In this document: positions 22,621 to 32,617 of the stretch, piece by piece | How the letters are laid out: the number at the start of each line of letters is the position of its first letter | Numbering within the stretch: the stretch's first letter is position 1 | Assembly (NCBI RefSeq): GCF_018294505.1 | Contig: NC_057797.1 | Location: 122,083,116 to 122,147,115, forward strand | DNA: 64,000 nt | Direction of reading: 5' to 3' | DNA from: Triticum aestivum | Lineage: Eukaryota > Streptophyta > Magnoliopsida > Poales > Poaceae | Notes under the pieces: model-generated | Databases searched by the model: none | Told to the model about the DNA's origin: nothing | Seen by the model: the letters and a program-made list of their open reading frames with translations, nothing else | Program-made: the position numbers and the translations under genes

Positions 22621-23005
22621 GGTGAGCTTCACAGGCGTTGGCCTTCCTCACAGGCTCAGGGCCTTTCTTGGGGGAAGCAGGCTTCACGGGCATTTGCCCT
22701 CTTCACAGGCTCCGGGCCTTTTCCAAAATGCGACAGCTTCACAGGCATTCGCCTTCTTCACAGGCTCTGGGCCTTTTCCAAAACGCGACAGCTTCACAGG
22801 CATTCGCCTTCTTCACAGGCTCTGGGCCTTTTCCAAAACACGACAGCTTCACAGGCATTCGCCTTCTTCACAGGCTCTGGGCCTTTTCCAAAATGCGACA
22901 GCTTCACAGGCATTCGCCTTCTTCACAGGCTTTGGGCCTTTTCCAAAACGCGACAGCTTCACAGGCATTCGCCTTCTTCACAGGCTCTAGGCCTTTTCCA
23001 AAAAG
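22621..23005. repeat. 55-bp tandem repeat (minisatellite) in E4
   Basis: Seven units of 55 bp: two diverged units (from about 22621 and 22676), then near-identical units starting at 22731, 22786, 22841, 22896 and 22951. Each unit contains cttcacaggc twice, so it may itself come from an older duplication of about 27 bp. Because 55 is not a multiple of 3, all three plus frames stay open through it; those ORFs are artefacts. It lies between the RT remnant and the antisense ORF. Confidence 0.92.
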
Positions 23006-23654
23006 AACGAGGGGTTGCCATGACAATTGATAGTCAACCGTTGGTTGCTTCCGAGGGGCGATGAGGCACTGAAGGCTTGACGAGGTGGCGCCATGCGGGG
23101 CTGCCGCGGCCAGAGCTCAGCCATTCAGGTTTTTCAGCGTTGCAGGGACGGACCCATGCGCAAGCGTCGTGCCATTTGGGAGCAGCTCCGTCAGTTGGCG
23201 TCAGTTGAGCGGGCAACTAGGTCAAACACATTAGCCGTGAAGGAGTGGATTCATTCAAATAGATGCTGGGAAGGCGGACATCACTGGGTCAGGCCCGAGC
23301 GACTTGGGGATGATGCAGCCCGAGGGGCACCCCCAACAAGGTAAGCTAACAACATAAAATAAAAGGGATACATGCCGCAGGGACGGACCCACGCGGCCTG
23401 GGAATAATGCAGCCCTGGGGGGCGCTCCCAGGTGGAAATGGAACTTGAAAGATGTCACCTGATGATGTTGAGGATGAAGGAGTGTTGGCGTAGCAGACTC
23501 GGTGGGCTGTGGAAGCCGATCCTCACGAGCCCCCAGGCCCAGGGGCCTCGGGAGGCTCCGGAGGCGCTGGTGGCTCCTCGCGAACCATCTCCATCTCCGC
23601 CAGGGCTGCGGAACGCCTGGCCTCTTGAGCCTCCATGATGCCCCTCATGAGGCG
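23006..23654. other. Non-coding spacer in E4
   Basis: Between the minisatellite and the RT remnant. It holds a repeated word (agggacggaccca near 23146 and 23379; gatgatgcagcccgaggggc near 23309 with a variant near 23405), suggesting an old local duplication. No gene is supported. Confidence 0.4.
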
Positions 23655-23970
23655 CTAGTACGTGGCAGCCGCGTTCGGCAAGTCATAAGGCATGCGAACG
23701 TAGCTGTGGGGTGGACCTTCACAGCGCCCCACTCGCGAGGGCCAGAGGCGCTCCAGAGAGGCGACTCGAGTGAGCCCTGGTATGTCGATGCAGACGCGTA
23801 GCCCACCATCCTCGCCTAGATGGAGAGTCACAGCTGGTAGGCGGCGGCCGCCTCTCATGCCTCTTGACTCCTGTAGCTCCTAAATGGCCTTGCTAACGAA
23901 CTCCTGAGGGTCTGGCCCTCCTTGCCTTACTCCTTCTTGAGGGAAACGTGCTTCGAAACACGCCTCCATG
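23655..23970 (-). pseudogene. Reverse transcriptase remnant of E4
   Basis: Minus-strand GLRVCIDIPGLTR resembles the RT segment that in intact Gypsy elements reads like WRMCVDYTDLN. A little further SYVRMPYDLPNAAATY followed by a TAG and RLMRGIM matches the F-G-L-K-N-A-x-A-T-Y-Q-R-L/C region. In intact RT these blocks are about 70 residues apart with the catalytic segment between them; here they are about 25 residues apart, so an internal deletion removed it. The YxDD box and all later domains are absent. Confidence 0.6.
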
Positions 23971-24068
23971 TGGTGCCCAAGCGCCTCCCTCGTGACCTTA
24001 GCCAGGTCGGTGGCCCTCCAGGGGAGAGCCCCCGAGCCCTGCCTGAGGAGGGTGCCGGGTGCGCTTTC

Positions 24069-24752
24069 CTATGCGATGGAAGGAGGTTCCCCCTGGGCAG
24101 GCGCGGGCCCTGAGGGGCCTGCCTCCTGAGGGGCCGGGCCGGACGATGTCTTCTTCTTCTTGGGGGCGGTCTCGGGAAGCCTCCTGCTTCCGCGATCCGG
24201 GTCTTCCAACGATGCGGCCTGAAATGCTCGTTTCAGGGAACACACCGCGTCCTTCTCTTCACAGGGCACCGTGATGACTCCGCCACTTCCTGGCATCTTG
24301 AGGACGTTGTAGCCGTGGTGAGTTACGACCATGAACTTGGCCAGCGCTAGGTACCCAAGGATGGCGTTGTACGGCAGGTGAATGTGAGCGACGTCGAAGT
24401 CGATGAGCTCGGTGCGGTAGTTGTCGCATGCCCCGAAGGTGACAGGGAGGCGGACCTGCCCAATCAGGACCGTGGAGCCGTCGGCGACTCCGGAGAAAGG
24501 CTTGGTTGGCTGAAGCTGGTTGTAGGGCACTTGGAGATTGTTGAATGTTTCCACGGACAGGGCATTGAGCCCTGCCCCGCCATCGATGAGGGTCCTGGTG
24601 ACCACCACGTTGCTGATGATTGGGGAACAAAGCATCGGGAGGACTCCGGCTGTGGCCGCACACTTGAGCTGATCTGCTAAGCTGAACGTGATGGCGCACG
24701 CCGACCACCTGAGAGGGCGCGTGGCTTCGAGCTTGGGGAGGACTGCATTCAC
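24069..24752 (-). pseudogene. Aspartic protease region of E4
   Basis: This is the retropepsin part of a Gypsy polyprotein, which would cleave Gag and Pol. The active-site block is TLIDGGAGLNALS at about residues 56-68 of the open stretch. It is followed by the second conserved region (LPYNAILGYLALAKFMVV), which matches the Y-x-A-I/L-L-G-R block in the proteases of E3, E8 and E9. The first ~35 residues are the Gag-protease linker. The frame ends in a Lys/Pro-rich tail without entering RT. It lies about 310 bases downstream of the end of the gag frame. Confidence 0.75.
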
Positions 24753-25061
24753 TTCGCGGGCGAACTGCTTGAAGATGCGTTGAGAGGCTAGGGCTGGGGC
24801 TTGAGCCCCGCCCAGGATGCAGGCGATCGCGCGCGGCTCCTGGAAGCCCCCAGCCCCCTCGTCCTAATGGCGGTCCTCATTTCTCCTTGGCTGCGGCGAC
24901 AGCGGAGGGAGGCCTGCGTTGCCTGGCGAGCAATCCTCGCGAGGCCGATCCCTCCAGTCTCCCTCGCGAGGCGGGTCTTGCCATCGATCCTCGCGAGGTC
25001 GATTGCGCCACCCTTGGCACGGGCAGCGGTCTTCCCGGCGTCCTACGTTCCTTCCTCCTCC
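24753..25061 (-). pseudogene. Gag C-terminal linker of E4 with a 27-bp repeat
   Basis: The gag frame may continue past the TGA near 25062-25064, since Gly/Arg-rich sequence goes on. Three CCTCGCGAGG palindromes lie at 24935, 24962 and 24989, exactly 27 bp apart. They encode a 9-residue repeat with an SRG core in the minus frame (STSRGS, PASRGR, SASRGL). No other motif is seen. Confidence 0.55.
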
Positions 25062-26561
25062 TCAACCGTAGCCCCGGTCACCACGGTCGGGGCGACGATT
25101 AATCCTTCCTTCTCGCATGGCTCGGAGCTCTTGACATTCGTTGGTGTTGTGGTTGTGGAGATCGTGGTACACACAGTACCGACTGCCCTTGGAAGATTCG
25201 GGCTGATCTCTGCCCCGCTTGGTGTCTGGTTCTGCCGCGAGCACGGTAGCCCCCTTGCGCTTCACATCCTTGGCCTTGGGCTTCTTCTCTTCTGGGTCCG
25301 CGGCAGGCAGCTCGAGGAGGGAGAGACGCCCTTCTTCAGCCCTGGCGCACTTGGTTGCCAAGTTGAACAACTCCAAGGAAGTGCACAGGTCTTCATGCAT
25401 CGCCAGCTCCTCCTTCATCTTGACGTCGCGCACGCCGCCAGAGAAGGCTGAGATGATGGCCTCCTTGGTCACCTTGGGAATCTTGAGGCGTGCGTTGTTG
25501 AAGCGCTGGATGTACTTCTGCAGGGTCTCTCCGGGTTGTTGCTTGATGCGGCGCATGTCGCTCATGGTGGGTGGCCGGTCGCGAGTACCTTGGAAGTTGG
25601 CGATGAAGCGGGTGCGCATCTCGTCCCAGGAGGAGATCGTGCCTGGAGCCAGGTTCAGGAGCCAGGTGCGGGCCCCGTCCTTGAGCGCCATGGGAAACCA
25701 GTTCGCCATGACCTTCTCGTCTCCGTTGGCAGCTTCAATGCCCAGCTCATAGAGCTGGAGGAACTCCACAGGGTCGGTCGTGCCGTCGTAACGAGGAAGC
25801 AGGTCTGGCTTGAACTTGCCGGGCGACGCGACGCTGCATAGCTCGGTGGTGAAGGCACGACAACCTGCTGTGGCCACGGGAGGCCTTGGGTGACAGAGAG
25901 CTTGGTCTTGCATGTCCCCACACGCTGCAGCTGGGAGCAGCGCGGGGTCTTGACGTGCAGTAGAAGGAACATGGTCACGACATGCTAGAGCAGGGAGCGC
26001 CCGGGCAGCTTCTTGCGGGCGAGGGACTTCTTGGCAGCTCTGCTCTTGCCGCGCTGGCACCTGACGGAGCGAGTTCCGCCCAGGGGCGACGCGCCTTGGA
26101 GCCATGGCACCTTCTTGAGGAGGAGGCGGCTGGGGCACCCTCGGAGCTTCGTCGCCCGCGCGGGGCGGGGTGCGGTGCAGCGGAACGGATGGCGCAGGAG
26201 AGCCCCTTGCGGCGCGGACGAGCTCGGCGACGCGGTCGAGCCATTGTTCGTAGACGTCGTCGACGGGACGGTAGCGCAGGAGCTCGTTTGCCGCAATGAG
26301 AGTAGCTCGAGTCTCCATGGGTGCGCGGAGCGCGCGGGACGAAGAACCAGCTGGGATGAGCGAGGGAGTAGCGGTGGGGCCGTCTTGCCGCACAGACGGA
26401 TGCTGAGACGACGCTTGCTGCTCGTCCCCCGCCGGGCCGGTGGCGGTGTTGATGGCAGGTGACGGGGAACGGCGAGGACGCCCGCCGACAGGAGCTGTCT
26501 GGGCAATGTGGGAAGTGAGAGCGTCCCGGCACTCGGCGCGGGCCCGACGAGCGTCAGACAT
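25062..26561 (-). CDS. gag of E4 (499 codons)
   Basis: This is the structural Gag protein of a Gypsy element. The start is the ATG at 26559-26561, about 50 bases after the primer site. Residues 1-230 are Ala/Pro/Arg-rich and poorly conserved. The Retrotrans_gag core follows at about 265-400 (LYELGIEAANGDEKVMANWF, then GARTWLLNL, SSWDEMRTRFIANFQGT, then GETLQKYIQRFNNARLKIP). Near the end (about 460-480) is a zinc-knuckle-like cluster, CVYHDLHNHNTNEC, seen in other plant Gypsy Gags. The final TGA follows RGDRGYG and could be a nonsense change inside a Gly/Arg-rich tail. The reading frame is otherwise intact, unlike most genes in this window. Confidence 0.8.
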   Translation of the reverse strand: MSDARRARAECRDALTSHIAQTAPVGGRPRRSPSPAINTATGPAGDEQQASSQHPSVRQDGPTATPSLIPAGSSSRALRAPMETRATLIAANELLRYRPVDDVYEQWLDRVAELVRAARGSPAPSVPLHRTPPRAGDEAPRVPQPPPPQEGAMAPRRVAPGRNSLRQVPARQEQSCQEVPRPQEAARALPALACRDHVPSTARQDPALLPAAACGDMQDQALCHPRPPVATAGCRAFTTELCSVASPGKFKPDLLPRYDGTTDPVEFLQLYELGIEAANGDEKVMANWFPMALKDGARTWLLNLAPGTISSWDEMRTRFIANFQGTRDRPPTMSDMRRIKQQPGETLQKYIQRFNNARLKIPKVTKEAIISAFSGGVRDVKMKEELAMHEDLCTSLELFNLATKCARAEEGRLSLLELPAADPEEKKPKAKDVKRKGATVLAAEPDTKRGRDQPESSKGSRYCVYHDLHNHNTNECQELRAMREGRINRRPDRGDRGYG

Positions 26562-26612
26562 GGACGCGATGGTCAGAGGAGAACGGGGTGGTGGAAGACG
26601 AATTCCGGTGCA

Positions 26613-26630
26613 CCCCTACCTGGCGCGCCA
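26613..26630 (-). other. Primer-binding site of E4
   Basis: Minus-strand TGGCGCGCCAGGTAGGGG starts two bases inside the LTR end at 26633. TGG start and position fit a PBS; I do not assign the tRNA. Confidence 0.6.
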
Positions 26631-26632
26631 AA

Positions 26633-27594
26633 TGTCGAATTTCGGGTTTCGACAGACCCTTGAGGTTCAAACTCTGGGGTACGTGCGGAGATTTCGCCTT
26701 CTACCTACCTGCACCCCTCCGCCTCGCTAAGATCTAAGCTATGGAAAGAACAACACAAGAGACATAGGGTTTATACTGGTTCGGGCCACCGTTGTGGTGT
26801 AATACCCTACTCTAGTGTGTGGTGTGGTGGATTGCCTCTTGGGCTGATGATGATGAGCAATACAAGGAAGAACAGCCTCGCGAGGGTCTGTTCTTGGCTG
26901 GGGGGATGAACTGCTAGGAGGAGTTCAGTCACCATTCTCTCTCTCTCTGATTTCATCCGATCCTAGCTAGTTTCTCTCTTGGCTTCTAGATTCTCCCTTC
27001 TTGATTGCGATCCGATCCCCTCTACCCTGTGGGTGGCTAGTCCTATTTATAGGCAAAGGCCCTGGGCCTCTTCCCAAATATTGAGCGGGAAGGGTGCCAA
27101 CAATTGGCCATTTTGAAGGGGACCATCTGGTACACTTATCCTGACTAAAGTAGGTCCTCGCCTGCCAAAGGCTATGGTGGTGACGCTGGCTTGGGCTCCA
27201 CAATGACTTCCTCCCTGCCGTTGGACTGGTCTTGGTCTCGTTGCACCAAAACGGGCACCTTTGCTTGATGCTCTCGCCTGCGCTTGCTCCCTTTGCACCA
27301 AAGAGGAAAGGAGGACACTGCGCGGCTGGCGCCCGCCTGGCGCCTTTGGTCGTCATGGCTTGCGTCACGGGCACCTCGTGAGGTACCCTGCCTTGATCTC
27401 CCCGCCTCCTCGCGAGCCAGCCTGATGAGGCCGTGCCTGAGGAAGCTCTGTGTCGTCCGCCCCGCGAGGCTTGGCCCCTCGCGAGGGTCTTGGGTCCGTG
27501 TTGATGAAGATGGTCCGTGCTGGGCCCCTCCTCGAGCCACGCCGCAGGCCGCAGGTAGGCAAGTCTGGGGACCCCCGTTCCCAGAATGCCGACA
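26633..27594 (-). repeat. 5' LTR of E4 (962 bp)
   Basis: It pairs with 11264-12234, with a few short indels and scattered changes. CCTCGCGAGG occurs at 26876 and 27477, and the TATA box at 27044-27051 (minus TATAAATA). Confidence 0.88.
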
Positions 27595-27599
27595 CTATG

Positions 27600-27934
27600 A
27601 CCAGGGAGCGAATCCGCTTTGCCTGGCTCTCGAGTTGTTGTGTGTTGTCTCTAAACCGCCGCCGGGTCGTCCCTTTATATACATAGGTCGACGCTCGTCG
27701 GTTTACAGAGTCCTGAGGCCGGATAATCAATGTGTCCAACTCAGTCTCTATTCCTCCTATCTTACAATACAAGTTACATGGTAATGTCGGTTTACATCTA
27801 TAGGCCTTAACCCACCTTTGGGCCTTGGGCCTTCATAAAGCGCCACCATCCTTTGTCTTCCTGGGCTTCTAATCCTCATAGAGTTAACCCGGCCACTCCT
27901 GGCCAGTTTACGTCCAATAGTAATATCCCCAACA
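27600..27934 (-). repeat. 3' LTR of E3, inner part
   Basis: 335 bases matching 40699-41033 with about 16 differences by eye. The minus-strand TATATAAA (plus 27674-27681) is the LTR promoter. The LTR start TGTTGGGGATATTAC is at 27934. Confidence 0.9.
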
Positions 27935-28199
27935 TTAGGCCCTAAATTGATTTGAACTTCTTCATGTCGATCCTTAATACTTAGAAAAATTCCTGCCCTT
28001 GCACCTTCGCATAAATCTTGTAAGCCGCCCTGACATCATCCTCCGGATTTGTAGTAAACCACTGTGACATCACCTGCTTATTTAAAGCCGAAGATACCCC
28101 TTTTATTAATGAGCATCCGACAATCGAGGCAACAATCTCGTTATCTATCCATTTTTTGGGCTCCTCGATTCCCGCGCCCTTCGCTTATCTCTTTGTCCT
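27935..28199. other. Spacer between the E3 3' LTR and the antisense-gene promoter
   Basis: Non-coding. A weak purine tract next to the LTR (minus TTTAGGGCCTAA, 27935-27946) may be the polypurine tract of E3. No gene is seen. Confidence 0.4.
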
Positions 28200-28207
28200 T
28201 ATAAATA
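28200..28207 (+). promoter_or_regulatory. TATA box of the E3 antisense gene
   Basis: TATAAATA on the plus strand, followed by a C/T-rich leader. A good splice donor (gcttcg|gtaagt) at 28389 and an acceptor-like tctag near 28975 suggest a leader intron before the ATG at 28989. Confidence 0.55.
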
Positions 28208-28988
28208 GGGCGGAGGACCCCTTCCTTTTCCTTGCGTTGCCCCTTCGTCTCTTCTTCCTCCTCGCAACGACTCTGCACCCGAGCGCCGCCGTCGTCGTCG
28301 AGCTTTACCTCTGCCTCATCGCCGGCCGCTGCATCAACCTGACTGGATTAGAAAAACGCGGCGCACCTCCTCGGCTTCAACAGCTTCGGTAAGTCTTCCC
28401 CCTTTTCTTTGTAGATCCACTTAGGGTTTCAGTGTTCATCGGAGTTCATCGAAGCTCCGGTGCTGTTCTTCTCTTTTCTTCCCAGTAGCATCAAAGACTA
28501 GTTAGATCTATTAACTCTTTGTGCGACCGTAGCCATAATCTACCTTTTCCTTATCAGACCATCCCCTTCATATAGGAAAAACTCATCTGAACCTGATGAA
28601 CTGGTATCTGAAATTTAAGTCTGAATATATTCATGTTTTCTGTCGTACCACAGATCTGTAATCATCATATAACTCTTGTGAAACTTGTTCTCCTTTACTT
28701 AGGTATTTGTAGATATGTATTCTTCATACCAATATAGGCGGTTTAACTTTTGGAAGTATGATAATCCGGCATATACCATTAGTCCCCTCCTAAACCACCG
28801 ATTCATTTATTCTTACACTTCTTCCATCGCTAAACTTTGGTTTAACAACATGCATATACCTCTGCTTCTGCTTACCGCTTTATCATTCATAACTGCTTAA
28901 ATTCCTTTCTTTTTACCCTGTTACGCTTTATGCCTTGTCAATTACGAATCCTAAGCCGGCAGTAATCTTTTCTAGCTCTTCATTTGCA

Positions 28989-31900
28989 ATGGCCAAACAA
29001 TTCTATTCCTGTAACTAGGTCCCTTCCCGGGTTACTGAGGAGCAACTGAACGGAATGGTCAAAATTGGTACCTTACCAAAGAAAAATGAAATCCGGTGGC
29101 GAGTTCCTGGGCTGGAAAATCCTCCTAGCCCTAGAGAGGGTGAAGTAGTGGTGTTTGCTGATCATATAGGCCGTGGTTTTAAACCATCTGGATCTAAGTT
29201 TTTCTGAGATGTACTTGCCAGCTTTCAGATCTACCCTCAAGATATTGGACCCAACTCTGTATCCAACATCTGCAACTTTCAGGTTTTTTGTGAAGCATAT
29301 CTACAAGAAGAACCAACTGTCGAGCTATTCCGGGATTTCTTCCACTTAAACCATCGCACTGAATTCGTAGACGGGCCCAATACTGAACTTGGTGGCGTCT
29401 CCATTCAAAAAAGGAAGGATGTTAGTTTTCCTCACGCCAAACTTCACAGTCACCCAAAGGAGTGGAATCAAACTTGGTTCTATTGCATGGACACCTCTCC
29501 TGAAGATGAGAACCGTCTGCCGGGTTACCATGCTCACCGGCTCGCCAATACCCATCCGCTCCCGCAACGACTAAGTGCCAAGGAACGAGCCTCGTACGCA
29601 CCACAACTCGCCAAGCTTAGAGCTTTCATGGCCAACGGTTTAACAGGTGTGGACTTTGTTCGTTGCTGGATATCCTGGAGTATCTTGCCATTAAGTCGCC
29701 GCTCCGGTTTAATGTGCGAGTACACCGGTGACATAAAAGACTCCCAATGTCATATTGACATTCAGCTAACAGATGAGGAATTTACTGAGTCTATCAAGAA
29801 AATGCTGAATGAACTGGAAGCTGTCTGTAGCAAGACCGGGTTAAGTCCCTTTTACCCACAGAACAAACCGCCCGCTGTAAGATTTGTTTTACTTCCGCTT
29901 TACACCTGATATCTTTGAACCGTGCAACTTTTAATTCCCTCTTCCCATTGTTTAAACAGGGTGATGATCCATTTTGGAAAAAGAAACCTCAGGAGAAAGC
30001 GGTGAAGCCTTCTCGACCTAAAATGAAAGTTGTCAAGAAAACCACGAAGAGGAAGGCCACTGAGCCCATCGGTTTAGAGCTTGATGACGACCCTAATGAA
30101 CCAGAAGCAGAGGTAGAACTTGATTCACTTGGTTCACTTTTCATGCACCTCATTGACAATGATATTTATCAGGAGGACGTTGAGGGCAGCCAAGCTGACG
30201 ATGTAGAGGTAATTATCCTTTCCTTCGGTTCAGACCCTCAGCCAACACAAAAAATCCATCAAGTAGTCCGGAAAGTAAGATTTTCTCACCCTCTTGCTCA
30301 CTTGGATCCAAAATTTCTTTTGAAGAAACGGCAGCACGAGGCTCGCTGCACAACCCGGCACAACGGCCAAACAGTCACTTCGACCGGTTTACCGAACACC
30401 CCGGTTCGAAAATGCCGACCTGAGGTCTCGCCCACTTCTAACACTTCTTATCCCAAGGCCAGCTATTTCCGACAACCTCTTAATCCATCTGATTCGAATT
30501 ATCAGGTGACACCTCCTTCATCATCCGGCGAATCAATGGCCACACAACTCCCTCCTCTTAAGACCGTTGTTGGGTAAGTATTTCAACTCAATCTTTTGAT
30601 GTTTCACACTTTATATGCTATGCTAACCTTTGCATCTGTTCTTTTTAGAGCGAGAGCCAGACCCAGTAAGAAGGCTCGGGTGAATAACTCATATGAAGAC
30701 CATGTGGTGACTGAACCGGAGCTGATACTAAACCGGAAGGTCTAAATACTGAGGCCACATTTGATGAACCGCCCCCTAAAGATCATAATGTTGATGAACA
30801 AGTAGAAGTTGATACTGCTGTGCAAGATGATAAACCGGCAAGTGCAGTCCGGACTGATGACGGACCTTCTAGTTCAGTGAAGGCTACTAACATTCCCTTA
30901 AGTCCAGAAAAAGCTGTTGGTGACAAAGAGGATGAGGTTATCATTACTGGTGTTGGCCACACCTCTCCTAGCCATCCTGTTGTATTGGCAAAACATAGTT
31001 CCAAGGAAGAGCGTGCTGCCATGGAGAAAGTCAAGTGAAGCACCGATTTATCAAGTTATGCCCATCTTAACACCCATGAGCTCCATTCTGGTTTTCTGAA
31101 CTGTCTGTACACAAACCGTGACTATGAAGCCGGTTTAGTGAATATGATGAAATAGCGTTATGAAGTAAGTACAAACCCTCTTCTCTCTTAAGTCCAATTG
31201 TAAGTACCAATTCCAGTAGCTCCCAAGGGCCGGTTTATGATGGCAATCATAAATCGGGACTTTGTAATATCTTAACCCTTGCATGCTTATCTTTCACATG
31301 TCAAGTAGTCTTTCAAATAAACCGGTACTTTATCATTGTGTTCCTGTACTTTTCGCCTGTGTAGTCCCCAAGGGCCGGTTTATCTTTCCAAGGTAAACCG
31401 GGTGTTTAACCAATGCTTCACTTTGAACAGATGTACATTAGCCCCCAAGTGTCAAGGATAATGCTTGCATTGTACTTGGGACTTGCAATTTTTTTTGATA
31501 ACAAAGCAAGTAGACATTAGACCCCAAGTACAAAGTGCATAACTTGTTATGTGCTTGGTACTTCAAATATACATAGCCCATTGATGATATATCTTGTCTT
31601 TGTAGGCCGAGCTGAGTAAGAAGGATGCCCAAACCGTCGACCTTTAGGAGAACATTAAATCTCAGCAAGCGGAGGCTTCCAAAGCCAAGGAAGAACTGAC
31701 TAATGCTTTAGCAGCCATGGAGAAGCTGAAGGAAACCTTTAAGAAGGAGCGTAAAGATTGGGACACAGAGAAGGCCACTTTAGCAAAGAAGGCCGAAGAT
31801 GCAAAAGCAGCCCTGAAACCGACGGTTGAGGAACTCGCCGGTTTAAAGCAACAAATAAACGCTATGACTTCTGTTGTGTTTGGTAAGCGTCCTCATCTGA

Positions 31901-32617
31901 TGTTTTTCCAAGTCACCTTTTCCTTATCAGCTGTCGGTTTAGTGATGCTGACAATGTCATAGGGACCCGTATTATCCATCTGGGCTCTGATATGCGGATG
32001 AAGCTGAAGGCTACCTATACGTTGATACAACAGCTATATTCCGGATCCCAATGGGCTATCTGCGCTGCTGCTTACAAAAGGCCTCCTCCAACGTTGATAA
32101 AAGAAACCATCGAGAAGCTGTCAATGCTGCCTGCCCGGTTGGATGAACTGAAGAAATCAACTGCAAGGTCAGGCGATGTTACTGCGCTAATCCGGGCCAA
32201 GGCATGGATTCCAGATCTTGAACCGGCAAAAATTGGCCAAGGCTACCCCATCGTAAAGGAAGACGGTTCAAAATTCAACAATGATGATCCCCAAAGACTA
32301 AAAGGGAAATGCGACCCATAGCGAGCAAATTGGCGGATGAAACGGATCTGTCTCATTATCAGCCGGTTTATGATGTTGATCAGAAAAGATATCCCGCGCC
32401 GATACATGATGTAGAGGATCTTGTTCCACCAATTCATAATCACACTTATGCCCCTGACATTGATCCTTCCCCCCTTATAAGTGAAGAAGCCGTGTTCCAA
32501 GCTTTAATCGGAATCGATTGGACAACAATTGATTTCCAGCCACTTGGTAGAGAGGAGGAGGATGCACCTACTCAAGATGATCCGCAATCATCAAGTCGTC
32601 CTGGTGATGAATCCTGA
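28989..32617 (+). pseudogene. Antisense multi-exon gene of E3 ('putative gypsy type transposon' domain, coiled coil), decayed
   Basis: Plus strand, opposite to gag-pol. The start is the ATG at 28989 (MAKQFYSCN) with a TAG at 29016-29018 and a TGA at 29205-29207 in the first exon. Exon 1 runs to 29876; exon 2 runs 29960-30573 in phase; exon 3 begins at 30649 and has a frameshift near 30720. A later exon after 31605 encodes a coiled coil (EELTNALAAMEKLKETFKKE) with a TAG near its start. The last exon runs about 31960-32617 with a frameshift near 32305. Splice sites (gtaaga, gtaagt, cag/tag) are clear. Exon 1 resembles the Transposase_28-type domain (PF04195) found in plant retrotransposon antisense ORFs (FQIYPQDIGPNSVSNICNFQ, HPKEWNQTWFYC). 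Homologues lie in E7 and E8. The function is unknown. Confidence 0.7.

Larger units (their letters stand above)
11264..27594 (-). mobile_element. E4: non-autonomous Gypsy element carrying an antisense AT-hook/B3 ORF
   Basis: The element spans 16.3 kb, including the 8.65 kb E5 insertion, so E4 itself is about 7.7 kb. In minus order it has a 5' LTR (26633-27594), primer site, gag, protease, a fragment of RT, a minisatellite, an antisense ORF on the plus strand, and a 3' LTR (11264-12234). Integrase, RNase H and most of RT are missing, so it would need enzymes from another element. LTR ends are TGTCGG...CCGACA-like. The sequence is much more GC-rich than its neighbours. The layout, with an antisense ORF beside the 3' LTR, matches the Tat-type elements E3, E7 and E8, but the encoded antisense protein is different. 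I do not assign a family name. Confidence 0.85.

Noticed and set aside
22579..23064. Three long plus-strand ORFs of 128-161 codons with repeated peptides
   Set aside because: They come from a 55-bp minisatellite whose length is not a multiple of three, so every frame is open. No sign of selection for a protein.
25062..26532. Long plus-strand and alternative minus-strand ORFs (for example 25219-25752, 25975-26532)
   Set aside because: They are shadow frames of the E4 gag gene in GC-rich DNA; the gag frame has the recognisable domains.
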